Source of the DNA: CAYMSF01 sp964392985
GTDB lineage: Bacteria > Verrucomicrobiota > Lentisphaeria > Victivallales > Victivallaceae
Direction of reading: 5' to 3'
DNA length: 64,000 nt
NCBI GenBank assembly: GCA_964392985.1
Contig: CAYMSF010000015.1
Coordinates: forward strand, 13,168-77,167
Position 1 is the stretch's first letter, and every line of letters begins with the position of its first letter. Positions 17,953 to 26,008 of the stretch are shown here, piece after piece. The notes beneath the pieces were generated by a model. The model was not told where the DNA came from and made no database searches. It saw nothing but the letters and a program-made list of their open reading frames with translations. The position numbers were made by a program, and so were the translations under genes.

Positions 17953-19047
17953 TTATGACTTGAAATTCTGTAATGAGGAAAGTTGCTTTTCACTATCTGC
18001 ACGAATCACCGCTTCCATTAACGGATTAAGTTCGCCTTCCATCATCGCTGGCAAATTAAAGACAGATACTCCATAACGATGGTCAGTAACCCGGTTTTGC
18101 GGAAAATTATAGGTGCGGATTCTTTCGCTACGGTCGCCGGTGCCGATTTGAGCGCGTTTATCGGCAGCCTGTTTTGCCGCTTCCTCTTGTTGCTGCCGCT
18201 CTAAAAGCCGGGCGCGAAGAATTCGCATGGCAATTTCTTTATTGCGATGTTGTGACTTCTCCTGTTGGCTGGCGACGGCTAGTCCGGTAGGCAAATGGGT
18301 TACTCTTACCGCGGAGTCAGTAGTATTCACACACTGTCCTCCCGGCCCGGATGAGCGATAAACATCTATCCTCAAGTCTTCGGCTCGAATCTCAATTTCA
18401 ACTTCTTCAGCTTCAGCCATAACCGCCACGGTTATTGTGGATGTATGAATTCTGCCTCCTGATTCGGTAGTCGGCACCCGCTGAACTCGATGTACTCCGC
18501 ATTCATATTTCATACATGAAAAAGCATCAACGCCAGTCAACGAAAATGCCACATTTTTAATCCCGCCAAGATCACTTGGACTCATATCGAGCAATTCCAT
18601 CTTCCAATGTTTCTGTTCCGCGTATTTTGAATATGCTCTGAAAAGTTCTCCGGCAAACAATGACGCTTCTTCGCCACCGGCAGCGGGACGAATTTCTACG
18701 ATAACATTTCTTGTTTCATTAGGATCGGGGGGGAGCAGTGCCAGACGCACAGCGGATTCGATACGGACAATTTCATTTTGCAGAATTTCAACATCGGCAT
18801 TAATCAACGTTTTGAGTTCTTCATCTTTTTCACTATTCAGCAAGTCAACATTATCCTGTAACTCTCGAATGATGGCTTCCCAGCGTGCGTAATTTTTGAA
18901 TAACTCACAAAGTTTTTGATGCTCTCGTGATATTTTCTTCATCTCTGCCGGTTTTGAGTAGATCGCAGGGTCAGCCAGGCGTTGTTCCAACTCCTGGTTG
19001 CGACTTTTCAGCGATTCTATGCAATGGCAGATATCTTGCGGATTCAT
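17953..19047 (-). CDS. prfA: peptide chain release factor 1
   Basis: RF1 decodes UAA and UAG and triggers peptide release. The 364-residue product has the release motif GGQ in YRSSGPGGQCVNTTDSAVR (about residues 240-242). The codon-recognition segment reads VQRVPTTES, i.e. the RF1-type P-x-T (PTT here) rather than the RF2 SPF. It is full length, with the N-terminal coiled domain and no programmed frameshift (that is an RF2 feature). It lies directly downstream of rpmE, but the two are separated by a strong intrinsic terminator that ends only 12 bases before the start codon, so prfA depends on read-through or on an unseen promoter. Confidence 0.96.
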   Translation of the reverse strand: MNPQDICHCIESLKSRNQELEQRLADPAIYSKPAEMKKISREHQKLCELFKNYARWEAIIRELQDNVDLLNSEKDEELKTLINADVEILQNEIVRIESAVRLALLPPDPNETRNVIVEIRPAAGGEEASLFAGELFRAYSKYAEQKHWKMELLDMSPSDLGGIKNVAFSLTGVDAFSCMKYECGVHRVQRVPTTESGGRIHTSTITVAVMAEAEEVEIEIRAEDLRIDVYRSSGPGGQCVNTTDSAVRVTHLPTGLAVASQQEKSQHRNKEIAMRILRARLLERQQQEEAAKQAADKRAQIGTGDRSERIRTYNFPQNRVTDHRYGVSVFNLPAMMEGELNPLMEAVIRADSEKQLSSLQNFKS

Positions 19048-19059
19048 GTCAAGCCTGAA

Positions 19060-19104
19060 AATAAAAACCTGCCGCTGGAACTGAAACAGTCCGGCGGCAG
19101 GTTT
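19060..19104 (-). terminator. terminator/attenuator between rpmE and prfA
   Basis: Minus strand: an 11-bp stem AAACCTGCCGC/GCGGCAGGTTT (19094-19104 and 19065-19075), extended inside by GGACTG/CAGTTCC with one bulge, then a U-rich tract. It is a strong intrinsic terminator by shape. It occupies the whole short gap, and the prfA start is 18 bases beyond the stem. Confidence 0.9.
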
Positions 19105-19113
19105 AGTAAGTGG

Positions 19114-19323
19114 TTATTTTTCAGCTTTTGCACCGTAGCGCTGGCGGAACCGCTCAACACGACCTGCTGTGTCAATAAACTTTTGTTTACCGGTAAAAAA
19201 GGGATGGCACTTTGCACAAATACCCACCCTGATCTCAGGACGAGTCGACTTCGTGTCCCATACTTCTCCGCAAGCGCAAATAATCTTTGCCTTGTCGTAT
19301 TTGGGATGAATACTCTTTTTCAT
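19114..19323 (-). CDS. rpmE: 50S ribosomal protein L31, zinc-binding type
   Basis: A 69-residue protein with the L31 consensus: MKKSIHPKY at the start, a zinc site of Cys16-x-Cys18 and Cys37-x2-Cys40, HPFFTGKQKFIDTAGRVERFRQRY at the end. This is the C+ (zinc-containing) form; the C- paralogue expressed under zinc starvation is not in this window. L31 sits in the central protuberance of the large subunit. It has a strong promoter at 19406-19434 and is followed by a terminator before prfA. The rpmE-prfA order is conserved in many bacteria. Confidence 0.97.
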   Translation of the reverse strand: MKKSIHPKYDKAKIICACGEVWDTKSTRPEIRVGICAKCHPFFTGKQKFIDTAGRVERFRQRYGAKAEK

Positions 19324-19405
19324 CTTGTACTAACCTTGTGTTAATTATTAATTGAACTAGTCATAAATCTATAAAACGCGTCAATTTATTCTATAAAAGA
19401 TTTGT

Positions 19406-19434
19406 AATATACCATAAGTCATCAGTTCATGCAA
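19406..19434 (-). promoter_or_regulatory. extended -10 promoter for rpmE
   Basis: Minus strand: TTGCAT (19429-19434), 17-base spacer, TATATT (19406-19411), with TG one base before the -10 (extended -10). The leader is about 75 bases. Confidence 0.7.
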
Positions 19435-19818
19435 ATTTATTCCCGGATTTTTTTAGTGAAAAAACAGGATATTAATAGAATAAATACCTTTTTCATTCGC
19501 TAACTTTGCTAATTTTACGTTAAGTCACTTCACTCAGGAATCGGTATTGTGACATAAATTGAACATCGGGTACTTTATTTAACCCTGCAATTATTGATAA
19601 ATCTGACAGTTAGTGTATCTTATATAGTATTGAGGGGTTATGAAAGTAATTTATTTTTATCCGGTTTCTATCTTTTATTCGCTGAAAATCAGAGTGGATT
19701 GCGTTGATGTTGTATTAAAATTTAGAATGCAGTCTGATATTTCAAGTTTAATTTATGGGTAAATTTTTCTAAAAATTACCAGTGTTTTTTTAAGTTCACC
19801 AATTCAGGATTGTGATTA
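19435..19818. other. intergenic region between rpmE promoter and the esterase gene
   Basis: AT-rich and without a gene. Several weak rightward promoter-like pairs exist (for example TTGATA then TATCTT with 16 bases between, near 19593-19620), but none clearly better than the rest. Confidence 0.5.
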
Positions 19819-21348
19819 ATGAAGAAAAAAAGTTTCATGTGTTCCTTAACTGTGACCATGCTGTTGGCAGTACTGTCTGGTTGTTCAAGCGATTCGGCTA
19901 TCAGTTCTTATGATTCGCTAAATGTTTATAAGCGCCCGTTGTACAGTTCGATAGCTAAATCTTCGATGGCATACGAAGGCATTGAACGCAACCCGGTTAT
20001 CGTTATCCACGGATTTCTCGGTTCCAGGCTCCAGGATGCACACACTGGTGAAATTATCTGGGGATTTTTTAAAGGAACAGAAATAATTAAAGGCTTTTCT
20101 GAAGAACATCTCCGCGCCTTTGCTCTACCGATGGAAAAAGGCAAAGGTTTAAACGATTTAAAAGATGATGTTGTTCCTATCGGTTTATTAGAAAATTTTG
20201 ACGTCCGCATCATGGGTATGAAATTCAATTTGGACGCATATAACCGCTTGATCAGCATACTTGAAAGAGATGGTTATGTTAAGGAAGGGCTCCCTTTACC
20301 TCCGGACAAACACTATTATTCGTTGTTTTCATTCTATTATGACTGGCGCCGTGATTTGCCGGAAAATGCAGCTAAGTTGCATGAATTTATTCTAATAAAA
20401 CGCAGGTACTTACAAGATGAATATTTCAAAACATACGGAATTAAAGATTTTGATGTTCAGTTTGATGTAATTGCCCATTCAATGGGTGGGTTACTGTCAC
20501 GTTACTATCTGCGTTTCGGCAATAAAGACCTGCCCGCCGATGGTTCGATGCCGCAAATAAGCTGGATGGGAAGCAAATATCTTGACAAGATTATTATTGT
20601 CGGCACACCCAATGCCGGCTATCTTGATACATTTATGGAGTTGCAGAATGGCTTAAAAATTGACCCGGGAGCTCCGGTTTACCCGCCGGCAGTCATGGGA
20701 ACATTTCCTACATATTATCAGATGTTGCCATTAAACCGTACTAACTCAGTTGTTGTCAAGGGTAGCACTGCGTCCGTTGACTTATTTGATCCGGAGTTTT
20801 GGATCAAAATGAATCTTGGTTTAATCAATCCGGCCAATGATGATACGCTGAAAATATTATTACCAAACGTTCAAAGTCGCGAAGAGCGCCACGCTATCGC
20901 CACCGACCATCTTCGTAAGTGTTTGCGGCGTGCCAAACAATTCACCGATGCCATGCAAATTCCGGCAACACCACCCGATGACGTGTCATTACACCTTTTC
21001 CTTGGCGATGCCGTTCCGACCAGCAGAAAAGCTGCCATTGACCCAGAAACAAAAAAAGCAAATGTTGTTGAATACGAGGCTGGAGACGGTAAAGTATTGG
21101 CATCCAGTGCCAGATTTGATCTGCGCGAAGGTCAAAAATGGACACCATTCTTTCAGTCTCCGATAAAATGGGGAAGTATAATGCATTTAAGCGCCGCTCA
21201 CATGGGATTGACAGCCAGTGATGAATTTGCAGACAATGCAACATTTTGCCTGCTGGAAATGATGACTATAAAACAGGAACAAACCCGCAAGTTATTTTTT
21301 GACGCGGAAAATAAACCAGTCACAAATAAAGCGGATAAAGCCAGATAA
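19819..21348 (+). CDS. LCAT/PGAP1-like alpha/beta-hydrolase lipoprotein
   Basis: The N-terminus is a lipoprotein signal (MKKKSFMCSLTVTMLLAVLSGC; lipobox LSGC), so the 509-residue protein is likely membrane-anchored on the outer side of the inner membrane or in the outer membrane. Hydrolase hallmarks: VIVIHGFLGSRL (oxyanion region), the nucleophile elbow AHSMGG near residue 227, and VGTPNAGY shortly after. PLPPDKHYYSLFSFYYDWRRDLPENA matches lecithin:cholesterol acyltransferase-like enzymes. The final His probably lies in AAHMGLTASDEF (about 465). An esterase, lipase or acyltransferase acting on envelope lipids is inferred. It converges with the next gene; the two stop codons abut with no gap. 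Confidence 0.8.
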   Translation: MKKKSFMCSLTVTMLLAVLSGCSSDSAISSYDSLNVYKRPLYSSIAKSSMAYEGIERNPVIVIHGFLGSRLQDAHTGEIIWGFFKGTEIIKGFSEEHLRAFALPMEKGKGLNDLKDDVVPIGLLENFDVRIMGMKFNLDAYNRLISILERDGYVKEGLPLPPDKHYYSLFSFYYDWRRDLPENAAKLHEFILIKRRYLQDEYFKTYGIKDFDVQFDVIAHSMGGLLSRYYLRFGNKDLPADGSMPQISWMGSKYLDKIIIVGTPNAGYLDTFMELQNGLKIDPGAPVYPPAVMGTFPTYYQMLPLNRTNSVVVKGSTASVDLFDPEFWIKMNLGLINPANDDTLKILLPNVQSREERHAIATDHLRKCLRRAKQFTDAMQIPATPPDDVSLHLFLGDAVPTSRKAAIDPETKKANVVEYEAGDGKVLASSARFDLREGQKWTPFFQSPIKWGSIMHLSAAHMGLTASDEFADNATFCLLEMMTIKQEQTRKLFFDAENKPVTNKADKAR

Positions 21349-22227
21349 TTACTTTTTTCGGGTAAGAGCATAGCGTTTAAGTAGCAAATCCGGGGAGTAT
21401 GAATGTTTTGCTTTTCGCAACCCGGGTAAACCAAGATCCTGTTCCCGGTTGAGATAATACGCCCGGTCGCGCAGATAAATGGCAGTTTCATGATTTATTA
21501 CCTGCGCCGCCCCTTTTATTTCGCGTTCTGCTTTTTCAAAATGTATATCCCAGGTATCATGATTAATGCGGCTGAATACAGCAACGGCAACAGGTTTCTG
21601 CTCGACTCTTAGCAACAGTCCTTCCAAATCAAGTTGCGACCAATAAGTAAAGGCACGCCGCAATGCGGACTCTTCATCATTTCGAAAACGACTCGGAGGC
21701 AGTGAAGAATTCAATCTTACCGCCAGTTTTCCGGCATCATCAAGATTATTAAGGTCAATATTTTCAACCGAATGAACCGGATATTCGCGCTCAAATTGTT
21801 TGATTAAATTGCGTTTTTTTCCAAGTGTTGCACCTAATAATTCACACAGGGCATCAACCCGGTACACATAATCGAAGTAATCTTCAGAACAGCTTATCCT
21901 GAAACACTTTTCCACTTCAGGGTACGCGGCAATATATTCCTCAGGTACATCATAAAAACTCCCGTCAGCATTATGATTTGCGACAAAGAAGTCGGCAATC
22001 TCCGCCAGAGATTGCGGGGGTAAAAATTTACCCAACGGAAACTGCAGTGCGCTGTCATTGCCGGAATAGACAAACAACTGCTGGTCAGCAATGCACCAGC
22101 TCAAATCAGCCGACTCACCCCAACAGAAAATATTGTTGAAGTTACATTCACAGCTTTTCCGGTTTTGAACAGCAAGATACCTGGTAAATATCTCACGGTC
22201 TTCCAATCTTACAGGCTTCAATTCCAT
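21349..22227 (-). CDS. DUF2156 (phosphatidylglycerol lysyltransferase C-terminal-like) protein
   Basis: The roughly 290-residue protein resembles the cytosolic double-GNAT domain of MprF-type aminoacyltransferases but has no membrane domain. Visible features: the opening LEDREIFTRYLAV, NFNNIFCWGES, an inner GKKRNLIKQFEREYPVH, a central AFTYWSQLDLEGLLLRVEQKPVAVAVFSRI, and the conserved ending YYLNREQDLGLPGLRKAKHSYSPDLLLKRYAL. Stand-alone members are common in anaerobes and PVC bacteria and have no agreed function; acyl transfer using aminoacyl-tRNA or another donor is inferred. An ATG at 22227 is preferred to the TTG at 22239. It follows the GntR gene by about 23 bases. Confidence 0.8.
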   Translation of the reverse strand: MELKPVRLEDREIFTRYLAVQNRKSCECNFNNIFCWGESADLSWCIADQQLFVYSGNDSALQFPLGKFLPPQSLAEIADFFVANHNADGSFYDVPEEYIAAYPEVEKCFRISCSEDYFDYVYRVDALCELLGATLGKKRNLIKQFEREYPVHSVENIDLNNLDDAGKLAVRLNSSLPPSRFRNDEESALRRAFTYWSQLDLEGLLLRVEQKPVAVAVFSRINHDTWDIHFEKAEREIKGAAQVINHETAIYLRDRAYYLNREQDLGLPGLRKAKHSYSPDLLLKRYALTRKK

Positions 22228-22250
22228 AATTATTGCCAAATAATGATTGT

Positions 22251-23255
22251 TTAGTATAAATTAAGTCGATACGGGACATATATCTGGACAGGTTCGCTGC
22301 CGAAAACCTGCAACCCGCAAACAACCGCGCGGCCAATTCCGGCATAGTCTTGAATTGCAGAAACTACTTGAACTCCAGAAGTCAAAAGTGAATCCGCATT
22401 GTCAAAATCAGAATAAAATAAATCTTCATTGAATTTCAGTTTGCGTTCAGCCGCCATCCGGATAACAGCTCCGGTGTGGTTCCGCATTGGCGAAGTTAAT
22501 ACTATTTTTTTATGCTTTTCAATCGGTAATTTCATCAGAGTATTAAACATTGTTTGATGGTCATTAGCCGGCAATTCACAAATACGGTAAAACAGTCCTT
22601 TGCTATGACAGGCATCTATGAACCCTTCACGCCGTTCATCGGTTACAAACTGTTTATCCGGAGGGGCAATAAAAAATATCTGACAATCATTGTCACAACG
22701 GGCAATATTATACTCTGTCATTTCCCGCACTGCCTGACGATGATTGGTGGAAACAAAATTAAAGTTATCGCCATAACGGTTGACCAGCAGAACTCTTTCT
22801 CGATATGGCGGAAGCTGTTCCAGCAATTGATTGCAAGGTTGAAAGACAACGGCGCAGTCGTATTTTTTTAGTGCTGACAAGTCATTAAGCAGCTCTTTTT
22901 CCTGAATAAAACTGAAATCATATTCGTTGTCAAACGCGAGCAACTCATTCCACAAAGTACCATTTTCATGGTTAAACTCCGCGCCCGCCGCAAATTGTGG
23001 AATAACTCCTGAAACAATAGTAGTTTTCAGTTTCATTCGTTTTGCTGTCACCATTGTCCCCCCGCGCTTGGACGTGGCCAACAAACCTGATTCAACCAAT
23101 TCTTTTAATGCCTGATTTATGGTTGTTCGTGTTACAGAATATTTTTTCAGCAATTCTTCGCGTGTGGGAATTCTCTGCCCGGGCAAATATACGCCGTTAC
23201 GGATATCTGCCAGAATATCATTTTTGACCATCGTGTATTTTGCTATATATGCCAT
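22251..23255 (-). CDS. GntR-type regulator with LacI-like sensor domain
   Basis: Residues 1-70 are a GntR winged helix: NDILADIRNGVYLPGQRIPTREELLKKYSVTRTTINQALKELVESGLL, then the wing (KRGGTMV). From about 80 on it resembles the periplasmic-binding-protein-like sensor of LacI regulators, so a sugar or related small molecule is the likely effector. This GntR-LacI hybrid is widespread in Lentisphaera and Victivallis. The ATG at 23255, with GGAAG upstream, is preferred over the ATG at 23273, because only 5 bases before 23273 lies a palindrome that would act as operator. It probably controls itself and the downstream DUF2156 gene. Confidence 0.85.
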   Translation of the reverse strand: MAYIAKYTMVKNDILADIRNGVYLPGQRIPTREELLKKYSVTRTTINQALKELVESGLLATSKRGGTMVTAKRMKLKTTIVSGVIPQFAAGAEFNHENGTLWNELLAFDNEYDFSFIQEKELLNDLSALKKYDCAVVFQPCNQLLEQLPPYRERVLLVNRYGDNFNFVSTNHRQAVREMTEYNIARCDNDCQIFFIAPPDKQFVTDERREGFIDACHSKGLFYRICELPANDHQTMFNTLMKLPIEKHKKIVLTSPMRNHTGAVIRMAAERKLKFNEDLFYSDFDNADSLLTSGVQVVSAIQDYAGIGRAVVCGLQVFGSEPVQIYVPYRLNLY

Positions 23256-23278
23256 AATTTGAAACACTTCCATTACTG

Positions 23279-23294
23279 TGTAATTATAATTACA
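23279..23294 (-). promoter_or_regulatory. 16-bp palindromic operator candidate before the GntR gene
   Basis: TGTAATTATAATTACA is a perfect 16-base palindrome placed 23 bases before the preferred GntR start. Its TGTAAT...ATTACA half sites fit a dimeric winged-helix protein. Binding would block the promoter or the ribosome site, so autorepression is inferred. Confidence 0.55.
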
Positions 23295-23389
23295 TCATCC
23301 GCAGTGAAAATCAAGAAAAAACCGGTTTAAAATGACCTTATTTTCCAGATATCAACCGGTAACGCGTTATTTAAAAATTGTGTCAGTCA

Positions 23390-23986
23390 TTATTTCTGAC
23401 TGTTGTCGTTACTGTTTTGTTTTAGATATTCAATGTCAGCTTTGATGCGACAAGCCAGAAGTTTGGCACAATCAGACATTGCTTTGGCAAAGTCGGCAGG
23501 ATCATCATTATTCTGGAATGATGACGTCAGTATGCATGAATGGTTTATTAACTCAGTTTCGCCGCCACCTTTTACCATGGCGATTTTGTATAACACTCCA
23601 AGTGATGCAAGTTTATTCTTCAAATCTATTTTGTAGAGAAACACATTTCCTGAAACATTGAATTCGAACGTTTTCGGTTGGGTGGAGTTATTGCTGAATG
23701 CCGTCTGAATATATCTGGAGAGCGTAACTCCAGGCGGTTGCAACCACTTATTGTAGTCATCAATAACCACTCTGCAATCATCTTCAGTATAGACCATTTT
23801 ATATTTACCGGTTTCAGTGCTGGAAAAAACTTCCACCTTTACCAATGAATCGTCAGTAATTATCGGCGATGGTGTTTGCAAATCGAAATACTGCACTGTT
23901 TTGAATGGCTCATAAAACATGCAACCGCTTAGCGGCACGATAGCGACAAATAACAACGCAGCAATACCGTAATTTATCTTTTTCAT
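23390..23986 (-). CDS. ABC-type transport auxiliary (PqiC/DUF330-like) lipoprotein
   Basis: A 198-residue lipoprotein: MKKINYGIAALLFVAIVPLSGC, lipobox LSGC, then YFDLQTPSP. The pattern VKVEVFSSTETGKYKMVYTEDDCRVVIDDYNKWLQPPGVTLSRYIQTAF matches the PqiC group, outer-membrane partners of MCE-domain lipid-transport systems (the Tyr-x-Trp...Pro-Pro segment after the second strand). No MlaD/PqiB, permease or ATPase gene is nearby, so the assignment rests on this segment alone. It lies 14 bases after the LysM lipoprotein gene, in the same transcript. Confidence 0.55.
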   Translation of the reverse strand: MKKINYGIAALLFVAIVPLSGCMFYEPFKTVQYFDLQTPSPIITDDSLVKVEVFSSTETGKYKMVYTEDDCRVVIDDYNKWLQPPGVTLSRYIQTAFSNNSTQPKTFEFNVSGNVFLYKIDLKNKLASLGVLYKIAMVKGGGETELINHSCILTSSFQNNDDPADFAKAMSDCAKLLACRIKADIEYLKQNSNDNSQK

Positions 23987-24000
23987 GTTAAAACTCCGGA

Positions 24001-25107
24001 TTAATTATTTTTCAGTGGCGGTATTTTCAACACCGCACCTGGTTTCATTTTGTTCTCTTCGTCTGCACCTAATTTATTTTCATCCATAATCATACGATAA
24101 TATTTGGTCGTACCATAAAACTGTTTAGAGATTTTTGTTAATGTATCACCGGATTTGACAGTATAAAAGCGGATTTTCTGCATTTCTGATTGATATCCCT
24201 GATCGATGGTCGCAGGAGTTGCGACTACAGCGGGAGCGGGAACAGGGTTTTCTGTAACTTCCCGGACAGGTGGCGTTTCAACCTTTCTGGTAATAACTGT
24301 TGGTGCATTTGTTACGGGAGATTTCAAGACTGTCTTCTCGCCATCGTTATTGGGAATGTAACTTTTATTCTGGTTGATTCTTTCCATTTCTGCTTGTAAG
24401 CTTTTGTGCTGTTCTTTGAGGGTTGCAAAATTTTTATTGGTCATTTCATTGTCTGATTTAACCTTAGCCATTTCATCGTTTGCTCTTGCCTGTAACTGTT
24501 TAATATCAACTTCAAGTTGTTTTTGTTTCCCTTGAGCAATTACCAATTCCGCCTCATTTTTTTCTTTTTCCGCTAGAAGGATATTATTCTGCGTGTTCAA
24601 TTGCAACATGTTTTTTTTGTTCTCATCAAAAAAGGCAAGTAATTTCTTTTTTTCTTCAAGAACCATTTGATATTTATTATCAATTACAGACAACTCATCC
24701 TGAAGCGTGGCGATATCCTCAGGGTCATTAAACTTACTCTTCATCTTAAGATAATATTTGTGTTTTGCGGTTGCAATCCATTTTTGCACATTCTGAGCCT
24801 CGCTGGAGTTCCGTGAAATACGGATAAATTCCTGATAATGGTAAATGGCATCGACCTGCAAGTCCATATTTTCATCGTAAATTGTCGCCAGCAGTAGATG
24901 AGTTTTACCGGAATCCGGACGAACCGCCAGATAACGTTTAAAGTATTTCACTGCTTCAACATAATTACCTTTTTCCTGTTCACTCCTGCCTTTTTTAAAT
25001 AACGGATGAGTCCCCTCCCCGCCCTCAACAAAACCACATCCACCCGATAATATGAGCATTACCGTTGCTGCTGTAAATAAAAACACACATTTTTTAAACA
25101 TCATCAT
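24001..25107 (-). CDS. secreted coiled-coil protein with TPR and C-terminal LysM
   Basis: The 368-residue product begins with a hydrophobic signal ending in LILSGGCGF; Cys is present but the -3 Ser makes the lipobox atypical. Then come two TPR units (about 35-110: YVEAVKYFKRYLAVRPDSGKTHLLLATIYDEN), a long charged coiled coil (about 125-245), a Pro/Val/Ala linker, and a LysM domain (about 318-365: YTVKSGDTLTKISKQFYG ... KMKPGAVLKIP) that should bind peptidoglycan. A spacer or scaffold between the envelope and the cell wall is likely. It is transcribed with the PqiC-like lipoprotein. Confidence 0.82.
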   Translation of the reverse strand: MMMFKKCVFLFTAATVMLILSGGCGFVEGGEGTHPLFKKGRSEQEKGNYVEAVKYFKRYLAVRPDSGKTHLLLATIYDENMDLQVDAIYHYQEFIRISRNSSEAQNVQKWIATAKHKYYLKMKSKFNDPEDIATLQDELSVIDNKYQMVLEEKKKLLAFFDENKKNMLQLNTQNNILLAEKEKNEAELVIAQGKQKQLEVDIKQLQARANDEMAKVKSDNEMTNKNFATLKEQHKSLQAEMERINQNKSYIPNNDGEKTVLKSPVTNAPTVITRKVETPPVREVTENPVPAPAVVATPATIDQGYQSEMQKIRFYTVKSGDTLTKISKQFYGTTKYYRMIMDENKLGADEENKMKPGAVLKIPPLKNN

Positions 25108-25157
25108 TATTCCATTTTTAAAAGTACCGTAACCCGGCAGATTGATGAATCAACCGG

Positions 25158-25862
25158 TCAACTTCCATTAATTAAAATTGCCGCGCCGCAAATTGCCGCA
25201 GTTTCCACTCGCAGCACCCAACTTCCCAAGGTAAGCTGACGAAATTGCGCATGCCGCATCATATTTTTTTCCATATCAGAAAAACCGCCCTCTGGACCAA
25301 CCAACCACGCCAAATCATTACAGCAGTCCAATCCTTCAGCTTTACAATTATCGTTTCCGCCCGGTTCGCCATAGTAGGCGCAATAATCTGATACCCTGAT
25401 TTGTTCAATCGCCGCCCCCAACTTCATTGCGCAATTAATTTGCGGCAGAAACGGGTTTTTCGCCTGTTTACATCCCTCAACCAGCAAAGTCTGCCAGCGC
25501 TCCGGTGTATTTTCATGGTCAGGTAAAACAACTGAACGCTCACATAATAACGGAGTTACTGACCAGATTCCCAATTCTGCACACTGTTTAAGCAATTGGT
25601 CCATTTTCTGTTTTTTGGGCACCGCCATATAGAGATGAAGCCTTTTCACCGGATCCGGTAATCTATTTGCCGATTGGAGTATTAAACAATTTCCAGTAGT
25701 GATGAGAGCCTCACCAATTGTGCCGGCGCCATCAATCACATTAACGTGCTCACCCGGTCTTGCCCGCAATATTTTAAACAGATGCTGGTGTTCCCGCTCA
25801 TCAATCTGCAGCGGCGTTCCAACGCATAATATTTTACTACAATAAAGACAATGCATGGTCAT
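25158..25862 (-). CDS. rsmE: 16S rRNA m3U1498 methyltransferase
   Basis: A 234-residue SPOUT methyltransferase that modifies U1498 of 16S rRNA. The N-terminal PUA-like part holds HQHLFKILRARPGEHVNVIDG. The knotted SAM site reads LVGPEGGFSDMEK and LTLGSWVLRVETAAICG, the family's GPEGG and LG-x-x-x-LR-x-ETA motifs (Trp in place of Arg at one usual position). Length is normal. It lies downstream of cca, separated by about 145 bases, and upstream of the LysM gene. Confidence 0.93.
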   Translation of the reverse strand: MTMHCLYCSKILCVGTPLQIDEREHQHLFKILRARPGEHVNVIDGAGTIGEALITTGNCLILQSANRLPDPVKRLHLYMAVPKKQKMDQLLKQCAELGIWSVTPLLCERSVVLPDHENTPERWQTLLVEGCKQAKNPFLPQINCAMKLGAAIEQIRVSDYCAYYGEPGGNDNCKAEGLDCCNDLAWLVGPEGGFSDMEKNMMRHAQFRQLTLGSWVLRVETAAICGAAILINGS

Positions 25863-26008
25863 CGTTTGAGTATTTGTTAAAGTCGTGGCAAATCAACGCC
25901 GTATAATTTAAATATACAATAAACATTCCGCTCTGGTAAATTAATACGGTTTCACCAGTAATATCAAAACATAAAATACTACAGTTTGTCCCTTTAAGCA
26001 ATATCAAA

